NCBI GenBank assembly: GCA_047777415.1
Contig: JBKEEO010000001.1
Coordinates: forward strand, 62,001 to 126,000
Length of the DNA: 64,000 nucleotides
Direction: 5' to 3'
Source: Caproicibacter sp047777415
Lineage (GTDB): Bacteria; Bacillota; Clostridia; Oscillospirales; Acutalibacteraceae
Positions within the stretch are counted from its first letter, which is position 1. Each line of letters opens with the position of its first letter. Shown here in pieces: positions 34,783 through 43,020 of this stretch. A program made the position numbers and the translations under genes. The notes under the pieces are model-generated. The model did no database searches, had not been told where the DNA came from, and was given only the letters and a program-made list of their open reading frames with translations.

Positions 34783-35698
34783 ACTTATTCTACTTATCGG
34801 TATCACCCTGATGTACTCCACCCCGCTGGTGTTCGGTGCACTGGGCGGTGTTGTTTCCGAACGCTCCGGTGTTGTCAACATTGGAATTGAAGGCATGATG
34901 ACCATGGGCGCGTTTGTAGGTGCTGCTGTAAGCTATTTTACCGGCAATCCGTGGCTGGGACTGCTTGCGGCAGGTGCTGCGGGCGGCTTAATCGCACTGC
35001 TCCACGCCGTTGCTTCTGTAACTTTCAATGCGGACCAGACCATCTCCGGTATTGCGCTGAATCTAATCGGTCCTGGATTTGCACTGTTCTTCTGCCGCCT
35101 TCTGTTCGAGGACGCCACCATGACTCCTCCGGTGACAACCCTCCCCAGGTTATTTGGAGAAAATGCGTTTGCCGGAACAGCAGCCGCCAATCTGAATGTT
35201 GATGTCACCGTCCTGCTGGGTCTTCTCATCACGATTTTCGTTTGGTTCTTCCTTTATAAAACCAAGTGGGGTCTGCGGATTCGGTCTGTTGGCGAACACC
35301 CGGCGGCGGCGGACACACTCGGCATCAGCGTTGCCCGCACACGATATTCCTGTGTAATAGCTTCCGGTGTACTTTCCGGATTTGGAGGCGCTTCCATGAC
35401 TCTGGCCATCATTTCGCAGTTTAATCCCACGGCAATCAGCGGCCAAGGGTTTATTGCGCTGGCCGCCGTCATATTCGGAAAGTGGACTCCCTTTGGAGCA
35501 TACGGAGCCTGTCTGCTGTTCGGCCTTGCGCAGGCGCTGACCGTAGTCCTGGGCGGCAGCGACAGCGGCGTGACAATTCCAAGCCAGATTCTTGCCATGC
35601 TGCCCTATATTTTAACCATCATTGTGTTAATTCTGTTTGTGGGGCGCTCCGTTGCGCCGAAGGCGGACGGTCTGCCGTATGAAAAAGGCCAAAGATAA
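34772..35698 (+). CDS. Nucleoside ABC transporter permease 2
   Basis: Second BPD_transp_2 permease, 308 aa from ATG 34772 (GAGAGGTG upstream), overlapping permease 1 by 11 nt. Eight or so hydrophobic segments; typical stretches GALGGVVSERSGVVNIGIEGMMTMGAFVGA, FNADQTISGIALNLIGPG, WGLRIRSVGEHPAAADTLGISVARTRY (coupling loop) and GQGFIALAAVIFGKWTPFGAYGACLLFG. Forms a heterodimeric membrane pore with permease 1. Confidence 0.94.
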   Translation: MLSKLILLIGITLMYSTPLVFGALGGVVSERSGVVNIGIEGMMTMGAFVGAAVSYFTGNPWLGLLAAGAAGGLIALLHAVASVTFNADQTISGIALNLIGPGFALFFCRLLFEDATMTPPVTTLPRLFGENAFAGTAAANLNVDVTVLLGLLITIFVWFFLYKTKWGLRIRSVGEHPAAADTLGISVARTRYSCVIASGVLSGFGGASMTLAIISQFNPTAISGQGFIALAAVIFGKWTPFGAYGACLLFGLAQALTVVLGGSDSGVTIPSQILAMLPYILTIIVLILFVGRSVAPKADGLPYEKGQR

Positions 35699-35743
35699 TA
35701 GAGCCTGTAATCGGTTAATACAAATATTATCTTGGAGGGAACT

Positions 35744-36409
35744 ATGGAACTAAAACAAATATTAAGCACTGTGGACCATACCCTGCTGACTCAAACCGCC
35801 ACATGGGATGAAATTCGAGACCTCTGTGATGACGCCGTCAAATATTCGACCGCGTCCGTCTGTATTCCCGCCTCCTATGTGGAACGGGCAAAAAAATATC
35901 TTGGCGATAAAATGGCCGTCTGCACCGTCATCGGATTCCCAAACGGATACTCCACTACCACCGTTAAAGCATTTGAAGCAAAGGACGCCATTGAAAACGG
36001 TGCGGATGAAATTGATATGGTGGCAAATATCGGCTGGATTAAAGACGGGCTGTATGACAGGCAACTGGAGGAAATTCAGAAAATCAAAGAAATCTGCGGA
36101 AATCGCATTTTAAAAGTCATTATTGAAACCTGCCTGCTCTCCCGCGAAGAAAAAATTCGCATGTGCGAAATCGTCACCGAATCCGGGGCAGATTTTATCA
36201 AAACTTCCACGGGTTTTTCCACCGGCGGAGCCACTTTTGAGGATGTTGCTCTGTTTGCGGAGCATATTGGCCCGAATGTGCGGATTAAGGCAGCGGGCGG
36301 AATTAAAACGCTGGATGACGCAGAACACTTTTTGTCCCTCGGCGCATCCCGTCTTGGCACAAGCCGCATCATCAAGCTGATTAAAAACGAGGAAGCTCAC
36401 GGGTACTAA
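35744..36409 (+). CDS. deoC: Deoxyribose-phosphate aldolase
   Basis: Cleaves 2-deoxyribose-5-phosphate to acetaldehyde and glyceraldehyde-3-phosphate. Class I aldolase with Schiff-base Lys153 in DFIKTSTGF and the assisting Asp/Lys in ADEIDMVANIGW and IKAAGGIKTLDDA. 221 aa from ATG 35744 (GGAGGG upstream; the GAGGGAACTATG context excludes the longer start at 35732). Links the deo pathway to central metabolism; the acetaldehyde can be reduced by alcohol dehydrogenases such as those in this window. Followed by a strong terminator. Confidence 0.96.
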   Translation: MELKQILSTVDHTLLTQTATWDEIRDLCDDAVKYSTASVCIPASYVERAKKYLGDKMAVCTVIGFPNGYSTTTVKAFEAKDAIENGADEIDMVANIGWIKDGLYDRQLEEIQKIKEICGNRILKVIIETCLLSREEKIRMCEIVTESGADFIKTSTGFSTGGATFEDVALFAEHIGPNVRIKAAGGIKTLDDAEHFLSLGASRLGTSRIIKLIKNEEAHGY

Positions 36410-36429
36410 GTTTTATAGACACATTGGCA

Positions 36430-36466
36430 CCGGGCGGGCGGGATATCCCGCCTGCCCGGATTTTTT
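36430..36466 (+). terminator. Strong terminator between deoC and cdd
   Basis: Near-perfect GC-rich stem, CCGGGCGGGCGGGA at 36430-36443 pairing with TCCCGCCTGCCCGG at 36446-36459 around a two-nucleotide apex, followed by ATTTTTTATG. Confidence 0.88.
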
Positions 36467-36470
36467 ATGA

Positions 36471-36491
36471 TATGGGGAATTCTGCCCCATA
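36471..36491 (+). promoter_or_regulatory. Hairpin just ahead of the cdd ribosome binding site
   Basis: TATGGGG (36471-36477) pairs exactly with CCCCATA (36485-36491); GAAAGGAGC follows at once. Two consecutive hairpins here suggest attenuation or control of cdd translation. Confidence 0.4.
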
Positions 36492-36504
36492 GAAAGGAGC
36501 CGCT

Positions 36505-36936
36505 ATGGATGAGAAAGAATTAGTACAGGCTGCAATCGAGGCTCGCAAAGCCGCCTATACGCCCTATTCTCACTTCAAGGTTGGCGCAGCTCTGCTTACA
36601 AAAAGCGGCAGAGTTTACCGCGGCTGCAATATTGAAAATGCCGCCTTCACGCCCTCCAACTGTGCGGAACGCACCGCCTTTTTTAAAGCAGTCAGTGAAG
36701 GGGAACTGGAATTTGAGGCCATTGCCATTGTGGGCGGAAAAGCAGGAGAACCGCTTTCCGACTTCTGCCCTCCCTGCGGCGTTTGCAGACAGGTCATGAT
36801 GGAATTTTGTGACCCGGATGAATTTAAAATTATACTGGCAAAGTCGCCGACGGAACGCAGGGTTTACTCTCTGCGAGAACTGCTGCCGCTTGGCTTTAGC
36901 GGAAACAATCTGGAGAAAGGAGAAGGTTTCCAATGA
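36505..36936 (+). CDS. cdd: Cytidine deaminase
   Basis: Deaminates (deoxy)cytidine to (deoxy)uridine. Tetrameric small-form CDA, 143 aa. Substrate motif GCNIENAAF, zinc ligand Cys53 with proton shuttle Glu55 in CAERTAFF, and zinc ligands Cys91 and Cys94 in PPCGVCRQ. AAAGGAGC upstream. Overlaps pdp by ATGA, so the pair turns cytidine into uracil plus ribose-1-phosphate. Confidence 0.96.
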   Translation: MDEKELVQAAIEARKAAYTPYSHFKVGAALLTKSGRVYRGCNIENAAFTPSNCAERTAFFKAVSEGELEFEAIAIVGGKAGEPLSDFCPPCGVCRQVMMEFCDPDEFKIILAKSPTERRVYSLRELLPLGFSGNNLEKGEGFQ

Positions 36937-38261
36937 GGATGTACGATATCATATCAAAAAAGCGCGACGGCGAGGAACTGTCCGCGGAGGAAATACAGTT
37001 TTTCATCGACGGATATGTACGCGGCGATATTCCGGACTATCAAGCCTCCGCTCTTATGATGGCAATATATTTTAAGGGCATGACGGAACGGGAAACCGCT
37101 GATCTTACGATGAGTATGGCGCGCTCCGGAGAAACAGTGGATCTTTCCTCCATCGACGGAGTAAAGGTGGATAAGCACAGCACCGGCGGCGTCGGGGATA
37201 AAACGACCTTAATTATCGGCCCGATTGTTGCTTCACTTGGCGTACGCGTCGCCAAAATGAGCGGGCGCGGTTTAGGGCACACCGGCGGCACGGTGGATAA
37301 GATGGAAGCCATTCCCGGGATGCAAACAGCCATCGACCGCGAAAAGTTTTTCGATATTGTACGTAAAGTCGGTATCAGCGTCATTGGACAGTCCGGCAAT
37401 CTTGTTCCGGCGGATAAGAAATTATATGCCCTGCGGGACGTAACCGCGACCATTGAAAGCATTCCCCTGATTGCGTCCAGTATTATGAGCAAAAAAATAG
37501 CCGCCGGCTCCGACTGCATCCTGTTGGATGTAAAAACCGGCAGCGGCGCCTTTATGAAAACCGTGGAAGATTCTATCCGTCTTGCGGAAGCGATGGTTTC
37601 AATCGGCGAGCATGTAGGGCGCAAAACGATTGCATTAATTACAGATATGGACAGACCGCTCGGCAATGCAATCGGCAACAGCCTTGAAATCTGCGAAGTA
37701 TGCGAAACGCTAAAAGGGCACGGTCCGAAAGATTTGACCAGTATCTGTATTGAACTGGCAGCGAATATGCTTTATCTTGCCGGGCACGGAACCGCAGAGG
37801 AATGCAGAAAGCTGGCAAAAACGCAGATTGATAACGGTGCGGCATTCCAAAAGCTGCGTGAAATGGTCGCTGCGCAGGGCGGCGATGTAGCCGTACTGGA
37901 CGACAATTCAAAATTTGCACAAGCTCCCGTGCAGCGTGAAATCACAGCCGATAAAGACGGGTTCATTTTCTCCATGAACACTCAGGAATGCGGCATTGCT
38001 TCCGTGGAGCTTGGCGCCGGCCGCGAAAAGAAAGAGGATTCCATCGACTTCAGCGCAGGCATCGTGCTTCACAAAAAAGTCGGTGACCGTGTATCCGCCG
38101 GGGAATCGATTGCAACTTTTTACACTTCTTCCGAGCAAAAATGCGATGAGGCTGAAAAGCTGTTCCGTGAAGCGGTTCAAATCAGCAATGAGCCTCCAAA
38201 ACCATTGCCGCTTGTCCACGCTCGCGTAACAAGCGACGGAGTGGAAACATACAAAAATTAA
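36933..38261 (+). CDS. pdp: Pyrimidine-nucleoside phosphorylase
   Basis: Phosphorolyses uridine, deoxyuridine and thymidine. 442 aa, family length. N-terminal alpha domain MRMYDIISKKRDGEELSAEEIQFFIDGYV, phosphate-binding motif DKHSTGGVGDKTTLIIGPIVA, KMSGRGLGHTGGTVDKMEAIPG (thymidine/pyrimidine phosphorylase signature), then the C-terminal domain to HARVTSDG. Firmicute Pdp rather than E. coli DeoA is implied by uridine/thymidine dual type (inference). Coupled to cdd. Confidence 0.95.
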   Translation: MRMYDIISKKRDGEELSAEEIQFFIDGYVRGDIPDYQASALMMAIYFKGMTERETADLTMSMARSGETVDLSSIDGVKVDKHSTGGVGDKTTLIIGPIVASLGVRVAKMSGRGLGHTGGTVDKMEAIPGMQTAIDREKFFDIVRKVGISVIGQSGNLVPADKKLYALRDVTATIESIPLIASSIMSKKIAAGSDCILLDVKTGSGAFMKTVEDSIRLAEAMVSIGEHVGRKTIALITDMDRPLGNAIGNSLEICEVCETLKGHGPKDLTSICIELAANMLYLAGHGTAEECRKLAKTQIDNGAAFQKLREMVAAQGGDVAVLDDNSKFAQAPVQREITADKDGFIFSMNTQECGIASVELGAGREKKEDSIDFSAGIVLHKKVGDRVSAGESIATFYTSSEQKCDEAEKLFREAVQISNEPPKPLPLVHARVTSDGVETYKN

Positions 38262-38366
38262 AACAGCAGATAAAAATAAAAAGCTAACAAGGGATTGTTG
38301 CCACCCCTCAAGAAAGCTATTAACAATAGCAAAAAGCTGACGCATTATCGCAATATATAGAAGAAG

Positions 38367-38405
38367 CCTGAAGGAAAGTTTTAAAAATCCTTCAGGTTTC
38401 CTTTT
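38367..38405 (+). terminator. Terminator of the nucleoside cluster
   Basis: CCTGAAGGA (38367-38375) pairs exactly with TCCTTCAGG (38388-38396), then TTTCCTTTT. On the other strand it follows the original end of the glycosyltransferase gene. Nothing else is recognisable in 38262-38366. Confidence 0.75.
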
Positions 38406-38489
38406 CGTTTAATGACGCTTGACAATGAGCCAGTTTGTGCAGTTCAATGAATTCGTTTAGGTACATTTCAAACTCCTGACGGCTTTTTT
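38392..38489 (-). pseudogene. Severed 3' end of the glycosyltransferase gene (39777-40697)
   Basis: Minus strand encodes RQEFEMYLNEFIELHKLAHC and then QASLNEKET and a stop. Joining it at the 8-bp duplication to the gene right of the IS restores one frame: ...GMILDVLVQKS followed by RQEFEMYLN. The F-E-x-x-LN ending is typical for DPM-type glycosyltransferases. It is now separated from its gene by the IS256 element. Confidence 0.9.
38482..38489. repeat. IS256 target-site duplication, left copy
   Basis: GCTTTTTT, repeated at 39822-39829. Confidence 0.9.
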
Positions 38490-39821
38490 GATAGAGTACA
38501 ATAAAGTTCGCAATTTCATAAAGGTATAGAAAAGTCATTGGGACTCCGATAAAATGAATGGTGAGAAAACATTCAAAAAAGGAGAGATACCCAATGACTC
38601 ACAAAAAGAATACCACAGATTTGACAGAATTGCTACTAAAATGTATGGCGCAGCCGGATCCAATGCTGTCGATGCTGGAATGGCTGTGTACCCGTCTGAT
38701 GGAAGCAGAGGTCTCCGGTATTATTGGCGCGGAAAAGAATGCACACAATCCATCCCGCCGTGATTACCGCTGCGGCTATCGGCCGCGTCGACTGGATACT
38801 CGTATGGGGACGATGTATCTGATGGTACCAAAACTCCGAAATCAGGGCTATATCCCGTTTTTCGTAACAGAACGCAAGCGCAGTGAAGCAGCGCTGATTC
38901 AAGTGGTTCAGGAAGCGTTTGTGCAGGGTGTATCTACGCGAAAGATGGAGAAACTAGCCCGCAGTCTTGGAATTGAAAATCTTTCTCGCAGTCAAGTCAG
39001 TGAAATGACGAAAGGCCTTAATGAGCAGGTACAGTACTTCCGCAGCCGGCCTCTGACGGGTCGCTATCCTGTCATTTGGACAGATGCACTGTATGAAAAA
39101 ATTCGTATGGATGGCCGGGTCGTCAGCATGGCTGTGATGGTAGTTTGCGGCGTCAATGAACAGGGGCATAGGGATATCCTCGCCGTAGAGCCAATGCTAG
39201 ATGAATCAAAAGAAAGTTATTCTCAATTGTTTCAAAGTCTTTTAGATCGTGGACTGAAAACACCGCTTCTGGTGGTTTCAGACGCGAATAAAGGGCTGAT
39301 TGCAGCCATCCGTGAGAGTTTTCCGGGAGCCTCTTGGCAACGATGCAAAGTCCATTTCATGCGAAATATTTTAGCTCATGTACCCCAGAAGGAAAAAGAG
39401 TCCTTTGCGGCTCAGTTAAAAGAAATTTGGTTGGCACCCTCCGCTGAAATAGCTAGACAGCGCGCGGAGCAAATATCAGAACAATATGGAAAACGCTTTC
39501 CAAAAGCAATCGAATTCCTGGAAGATGGACTGGAAGATTCTCTAGCCTTCTATGCTTTTCCGGAACTTGATGCCCGCAAAATTTCTTCAACTAATATGCT
39601 GGAACGGCTGAACAAGGAAATCCGCCGCAGAACCAGCGTAGTAGGAATATTCCCTAATCCGGATTCCTATCTACGTCTGGTAACAACATGTCTCATGGAA
39701 TATGCGGAAGACTGGTCTGTTTCCAGAGCATACTTAAATCCAAAATCTATTCAGATACTATTAAACGTAGCCTAATTCATTTTCCGGAGTCCCAAAATTG
39801 CGAACTTCCCTTGACACTAGC
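38490..39821 (+). mobile_element. IS256-family insertion sequence
   Basis: 1332 bp, flanked by the 8-bp duplication GCTTTTTT. Ends read inward are GATAGAGTACAATAAAGTTC and GCTAGTGTCAAGGGAAGTTC, both continuing GCAATTT, an imperfect terminal repeat of about 27 bp. A second inner inverted pair, GGGACTCCG, lies closer to the transposase. Size, duplication length and transposase all fit IS256. It disrupts a glycosyltransferase gene. Confidence 0.93.
38594..39775 (+). CDS. IS256-family (mutator-type) transposase
   Basis: 393 aa from ATG 38594 (AAGGAGAG upstream); the longer in-frame start at 38558 reads through the inner repeat. Mutator signatures: RCGYRPRRLDTRMGTMYLMVPKLRNQGYIPFF, first Asp in VIWTDALYEKIR, second in LLVVSDANKGLIAAI, the WQRCKVHFMRNIL motif and catalytic Glu in SSTNMLERLNKEIRRRTSVVGIFPN. 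Complete and apparently functional. Confidence 0.96.
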   Translation: MTHKKNTTDLTELLLKCMAQPDPMLSMLEWLCTRLMEAEVSGIIGAEKNAHNPSRRDYRCGYRPRRLDTRMGTMYLMVPKLRNQGYIPFFVTERKRSEAALIQVVQEAFVQGVSTRKMEKLARSLGIENLSRSQVSEMTKGLNEQVQYFRSRPLTGRYPVIWTDALYEKIRMDGRVVSMAVMVVCGVNEQGHRDILAVEPMLDESKESYSQLFQSLLDRGLKTPLLVVSDANKGLIAAIRESFPGASWQRCKVHFMRNILAHVPQKEKESFAAQLKEIWLAPSAEIARQRAEQISEQYGKRFPKAIEFLEDGLEDSLAFYAFPELDARKISSTNMLERLNKEIRRRTSVVGIFPNPDSYLRLVTTCLMEYAEDWSVSRAYLNPKSIQILLNVA

Positions 39822-40697
39822 GCTTTTTTGAACCAACACATCCAAAATCATCCCACTGAAAAACGATAACAATGCAGATAATCCTAGAAATCCACCAACG
39901 ATAAGTGTGGGAAGACGGGGAACCAAACCAGTTTCAAAATATTCAACAAACACAGGTACAAGAAGAATCAAACTGACCACCAGCATCAGCGCAGCTATCA
40001 TTCCAAAAAACTGAAATGGCCTGTTATTCTTATACAGCCGCAAAATGGTCCGAAGAACCTTATATCCATCGGAGTAGGTGTTAAGCTTTGAAAAACTGCC
40101 GGATGGTCTATCCCTGTATGGTACAGCTACACTGCGTATCTTGAGATTTTTATCAAGGGCGTGAATGGTCATTTCCGTTTCGATTTCAAAGCCTTTTGAA
40201 AGGACCGGAAATGTCTTAACAAATTCAAAGCTAAATGCACGGTAGCCGGTTAAAATATCTTTGATATCCGAACGGAATAAAAAATTAATCATATTCCTAA
40301 CCATTGTATTTCCAAGGTTATGAAACGGGCGTTTGTTTTCCTGAAAATACGTAGAGGACAGCCGATCTCCAATGACCATATCCGCTTGTTTTTGTAGAAT
40401 CATTTGCACCATTTGCCGAGCACATTCTGCCGGATAGGTGTCATCACCATCCGTTATAACATAGCATTCTGCATTAATGTCACGAAACATTCTTCGAATT
40501 ACATATCCTTTTCCCTGCCTGTGTTCGTACCGCACCACGGCACCCGCTTCACGCGCTGCCCGATCCGATCCGTCAGATGAATTATTGTCATACACATAAA
40601 CAGTTGCTTCCGGCAGTTCGCGTTTAAAATCGGTTACAACCTTTGCAATTGTTTTAACTTCATTGTAGCAGGGAATCAAGACTGCAACTTTATCCAT
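39777..40697 (-). CDS. Family 2 glycosyltransferase, C-terminus replaced by IS256 sequence
   Basis: Membrane-anchored polyprenyl-phosphate-sugar synthase type GT2. GT-A domain VAVLIPCYNEVKTIAKVV, DNNSSDGSDRAA and the DGDDTYPAE (metal-binding DxD) are intact; two C-terminal membrane helices (FFGMIAALMLVVSLILLVPVF, LIVGGFLGLSALLSFFSGMIL) anchor it. Start ATG 40697 has GGAGGAGG upstream. After Gln-Lys-Ser the last 14 residues (ASVKGSSQFWDSGK) are translated from the IS end; the native 29-residue tail is left at 38392-38489. The catalytic part is whole, so activity may survive. Confidence 0.9.
   Translation of the reverse strand: MDKVAVLIPCYNEVKTIAKVVTDFKRELPEATVYVYDNNSSDGSDRAAREAGAVVRYEHRQGKGYVIRRMFRDINAECYVITDGDDTYPAECARQMVQMILQKQADMVIGDRLSSTYFQENKRPFHNLGNTMVRNMINFLFRSDIKDILTGYRAFSFEFVKTFPVLSKGFEIETEMTIHALDKNLKIRSVAVPYRDRPSGSFSKLNTYSDGYKVLRTILRLYKNNRPFQFFGMIAALMLVVSLILLVPVFVEYFETGLVPRLPTLIVGGFLGLSALLSFFSGMILDVLVQKSASVKGSSQFWDSGK
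39822..39829. repeat. IS256 target-site duplication, right copy
   Basis: GCTTTTTT, identical to 38482-38489. Confidence 0.9.
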
Positions 40698-40910
40698 CCA
40701 ACCTCCTCCAACGTTAGCCGATGTCTGTAAATGTTTCATTTGCCGGAATCAGCTTTTTATATGCAAAACAATTGGGGTATCCGCCTGAAGCAAACATCCC
40801 GCGGACATTCCCAATCGTCTGCACAAAAGTATTGTGACATTTATGATTTGCTTGGCTCAGCTTAACTATCCATAATTAGGCAACATAGTATGGCTTGTGA
40901 AAACATAAAA

Positions 40911-41141
40911 TCATTTCTCAACAATAAAGTCTCTCAAATTGTCCAAAATATGCGGGTCATCAGAATGAATATTTAACTGCAGCGGTTTTTTTAAATCTAG
41001 GCTGAATATTCCCATAATAGACTTCGCATCTACAATATGAATTCCCTCCACCAGTTCACATTCTACATTGAGTTCTGAAATAATGGAGGACATTGCTTTT
41101 ACTTTTTCTACGCTATCAATCAAAACCTTAACCGTCATCAT
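40911..41141 (-). CDS. HPr-like regulatory protein without the catalytic histidine (Crh-like)
   Basis: 76-aa HPr fold. The phosphorylatable His15 motif GIHARPA is replaced by VEKVKAM (Lys13 at the His position), so it cannot take part in the PTS relay. The regulatory serine region VDAKSIMGIFSLDL is kept, with Ser41 equal to HPr/Crh Ser46, the site of HPr kinase. This is the Crh pattern. It lies 14 nt downstream of mgsA on the same strand. In B. subtilis Crh has been reported to bind and control MgsA, so the operon suggests a dedicated MgsA regulator (inference). Confidence 0.85.
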   Translation of the reverse strand: MMTVKVLIDSVEKVKAMSSIISELNVECELVEGIHIVDAKSIMGIFSLDLKKPLQLNIHSDDPHILDNLRDFIVEK

Positions 41142-41155
41142 ATTTGCTAACTTCC

Positions 41156-41635
41156 CTACTTCATTAATTTTCCGTTGACACGGTCGATAATATTCTGTTT
41201 AAAATTGATTACCTTATGTTCATATTCCTGATCCATTAACGTGGAATGTATCATGAAATCAGCGGTTGCCTTATTGTTTGCAATGGGAATATCGTAAACC
41301 TGTGCAATTCTGAGCAATGCCTTTACGTCAGGATCATGCGGCTGAGCTTCCAGAGGATCCGAGAAAAATACCACAAAATTGATGGTACCTTCTACAATTT
41401 TTGCTCCGATTTGCTGATCTCCGCCCAAAGGACCGCTGTTGTAACCCTTCACGGGCAATCCAGTCCTTTCAGCAACAAGCCTTGCCGTTGTACCGGTGCC
41501 GCACAAAAAGTGTTTCCCAAGAATCTCCTTGTTTTCTGCGCACCAGTCAATGAGCTCCTGCTTTTTTCCATCATGTGCAATTAATGCAATTGTCTTTTGC
41601 TTTCCAATTGTAAACGTAATAAAATCTTGATTCAT
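41156..41635 (-). CDS. mgsA: Methylglyoxal synthase
   Basis: Converts dihydroxyacetone phosphate to methylglyoxal and phosphate, a phosphate-releasing glycolytic bypass. Active-site residues: His21 in IALIAHDGKK, Asp73 in GPLGGDQQIGA (catalytic base), His100 and Asp103 in DPLEAQPHDPDV; phosphate loop CGTGTTARLV. 159 aa, slightly longer than E. coli MgsA. First gene of a two-gene unit with the HPr-like protein. Confidence 0.96.
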   Translation of the reverse strand: MNQDFITFTIGKQKTIALIAHDGKKQELIDWCAENKEILGKHFLCGTGTTARLVAERTGLPVKGYNSGPLGGDQQIGAKIVEGTINFVVFFSDPLEAQPHDPDVKALLRIAQVYDIPIANNKATADFMIHSTLMDQEYEHKVINFKQNIIDRVNGKLMK

Positions 41636-41819
41636 ACTTTCACCTATCTTTATTTTACATTTGCAGACGGTATTCGTCTGGCTCAGGTGTGATCTAATCT
41701 TATTATAAAATATCTGACTTAAAAATCAATGAAAACTAAGCGGAAAATTTTACTATTCGGTTAAAAAAACAGTTGCATACACAAATAAATTTATCAAGCA
41801 AACTGGATATCGCACCCTG

Positions 41820-42392
41820 TCACAGAAAGGTTGCCGCACTTTGCCAAGCTACTTCCGCAACACCGCAGAGAACCATAACCTTTACCGGGTCCATTTTCCA
41901 CTTTCTCAACAGAAACATCGCTCCAGCAAAATAAATAACAGGGCGAATCTGGAAATTTCCCGCTTGAAAGGATACGCTTGCATTTAGAAAGAAAGTGGGA
42001 ATCAAAATAATCAATCCCGCAGTTGCAATCATTGCGACAACAGCCGGCCGCATTGCGGTCAAAACCCCTTGCATCATGCTTAAACTGCGGTATTTTGTAT
42101 AAAGCCATGCCAGAACCGTAACGAAAATACAAGAAGGAAGAACACAACCCAATGTCGCCATCAAGGCACCCGGAAAACCGGCAACTTGATTGCCGACAAA
42201 CGTTGCGGCATTGATTGCGATAGGCCCCGGCGTCATCTCAGCAATCGTAATTAAGTCGGTAAACTCCGTCAGAGTAATCCAATGGTGATGATTGATAACC
42301 TGTTCCTGAATCAATGGCATTGCCGCATAGCCGCCGCCAAAACTGAACGCTCCGATTTGCAGAAATGCCAAAAATAGTTTTAAATAAATCAT
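41820..42392 (-). CDS. Chromate-transporter family protein, second half-subunit
   Basis: Single CHR domain of 190 aa; family start LKLFLAFLQIGAFSFGGGYAAMPLIQEQVI with the conserved FSFGGGYA motif, then GFLDLITIAEMTPGPIAINAATFVGN-type sequence (here TDLITIAEMTPGPIAINAATFVG). About six helices. Overlaps the first half-gene by ATGA. Short-chain CHR pairs form a heterodimer equal to full ChrA. Chromate or another oxyanion; the true substrate is not known. Confidence 0.9.
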   Translation of the reverse strand: MIYLKLFLAFLQIGAFSFGGGYAAMPLIQEQVINHHHWITLTEFTDLITIAEMTPGPIAINAATFVGNQVAGFPGALMATLGCVLPSCIFVTVLAWLYTKYRSLSMMQGVLTAMRPAVVAMIATAGLIILIPTFFLNASVSFQAGNFQIRPVIYFAGAMFLLRKWKMDPVKVMVLCGVAEVAWQSAATFL

Positions 42393-42967
42393 GCTGTTTT
42401 ATCCTTTCTGCGTTCCCGCCAAACTGTTCTGACCACTCCTATCAGTGCCGTCAGAAGAATGATAAAAATTACATTGACGCCAAAAAAATAGTTTGCCGTA
42501 AAGGCCGCGGCCATAATCACCAACAGGAGCGGATCTTTTAACTTTGCTACAGAGCTTCCCATATCCCATACAACGGAAATAATCACAGCTCCTACTCCGG
42601 CTCGCATGCCTTTGAGCATCGCCTGTATGACAAAATTTGTTTTGAAAGCCGCATAAAAATATGAAATCAGCGTTAAAATAACCAACGGCGGTATAATGGC
42701 ACCCAAGATGGAACATAAAATCCCTGCAAAACCGGCCAGCTTGTAGCCAACCACAATAGCCCCATTGACAGCAATTGCACCCGGGGAAGACTGCGCAATT
42801 GCCACCAAATCCAGCATTTCTTCTTCATCGATCCAATGCAGTTCATCCACAAACTTATTTTTCAGCAGAGTTACAATTACATATCCTCCGCCAAAGGTAA
42901 ATGTACTCAGATACAGGGTGGAAAAAAACAATTTCTTCAATATGGCTGTCTTGGATTGCTTCTCCAT
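42389..42967 (-). CDS. Chromate-transporter family protein, first half-subunit
   Basis: 192-aa CHR domain: LFFSTLYLSTFTFGGGYVIVTLLKNKFV, then EMLDLVAIAQSSPGAIAVNGAIVVGYKLAGFAG. Same fold as the downstream gene with reversed topology expected. GGAGATGAG site before the ATG. Translationally coupled to the second half. Confidence 0.9.
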   Translation of the reverse strand: MEKQSKTAILKKLFFSTLYLSTFTFGGGYVIVTLLKNKFVDELHWIDEEEMLDLVAIAQSSPGAIAVNGAIVVGYKLAGFAGILCSILGAIIPPLVILTLISYFYAAFKTNFVIQAMLKGMRAGVGAVIISVVWDMGSSVAKLKDPLLLVIMAAAFTANYFFGVNVIFIILLTALIGVVRTVWRERRKDKTA

Positions 42968-43020
42968 TCACTCATCTCCATTTCCACAAAGTGTTGATTT
43001 TTGAATATCTGGCTTTGTCT

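Noticed and set aside
38392..38538. Separate 48-aa gene starting MTFLYLYEIANF
   Set aside because: The first 16 codons lie inside the IS256 end and the rest is the cut-off glycosyltransferase tail, so it is a chimera, not a gene of its own.
38539..39792. IS256 boundaries at the GGGACTCCG repeats
   Set aside because: No target duplication fits there; the outer G(A/C)TAG ends give a perfect 8-bp duplication and restore the interrupted frame.
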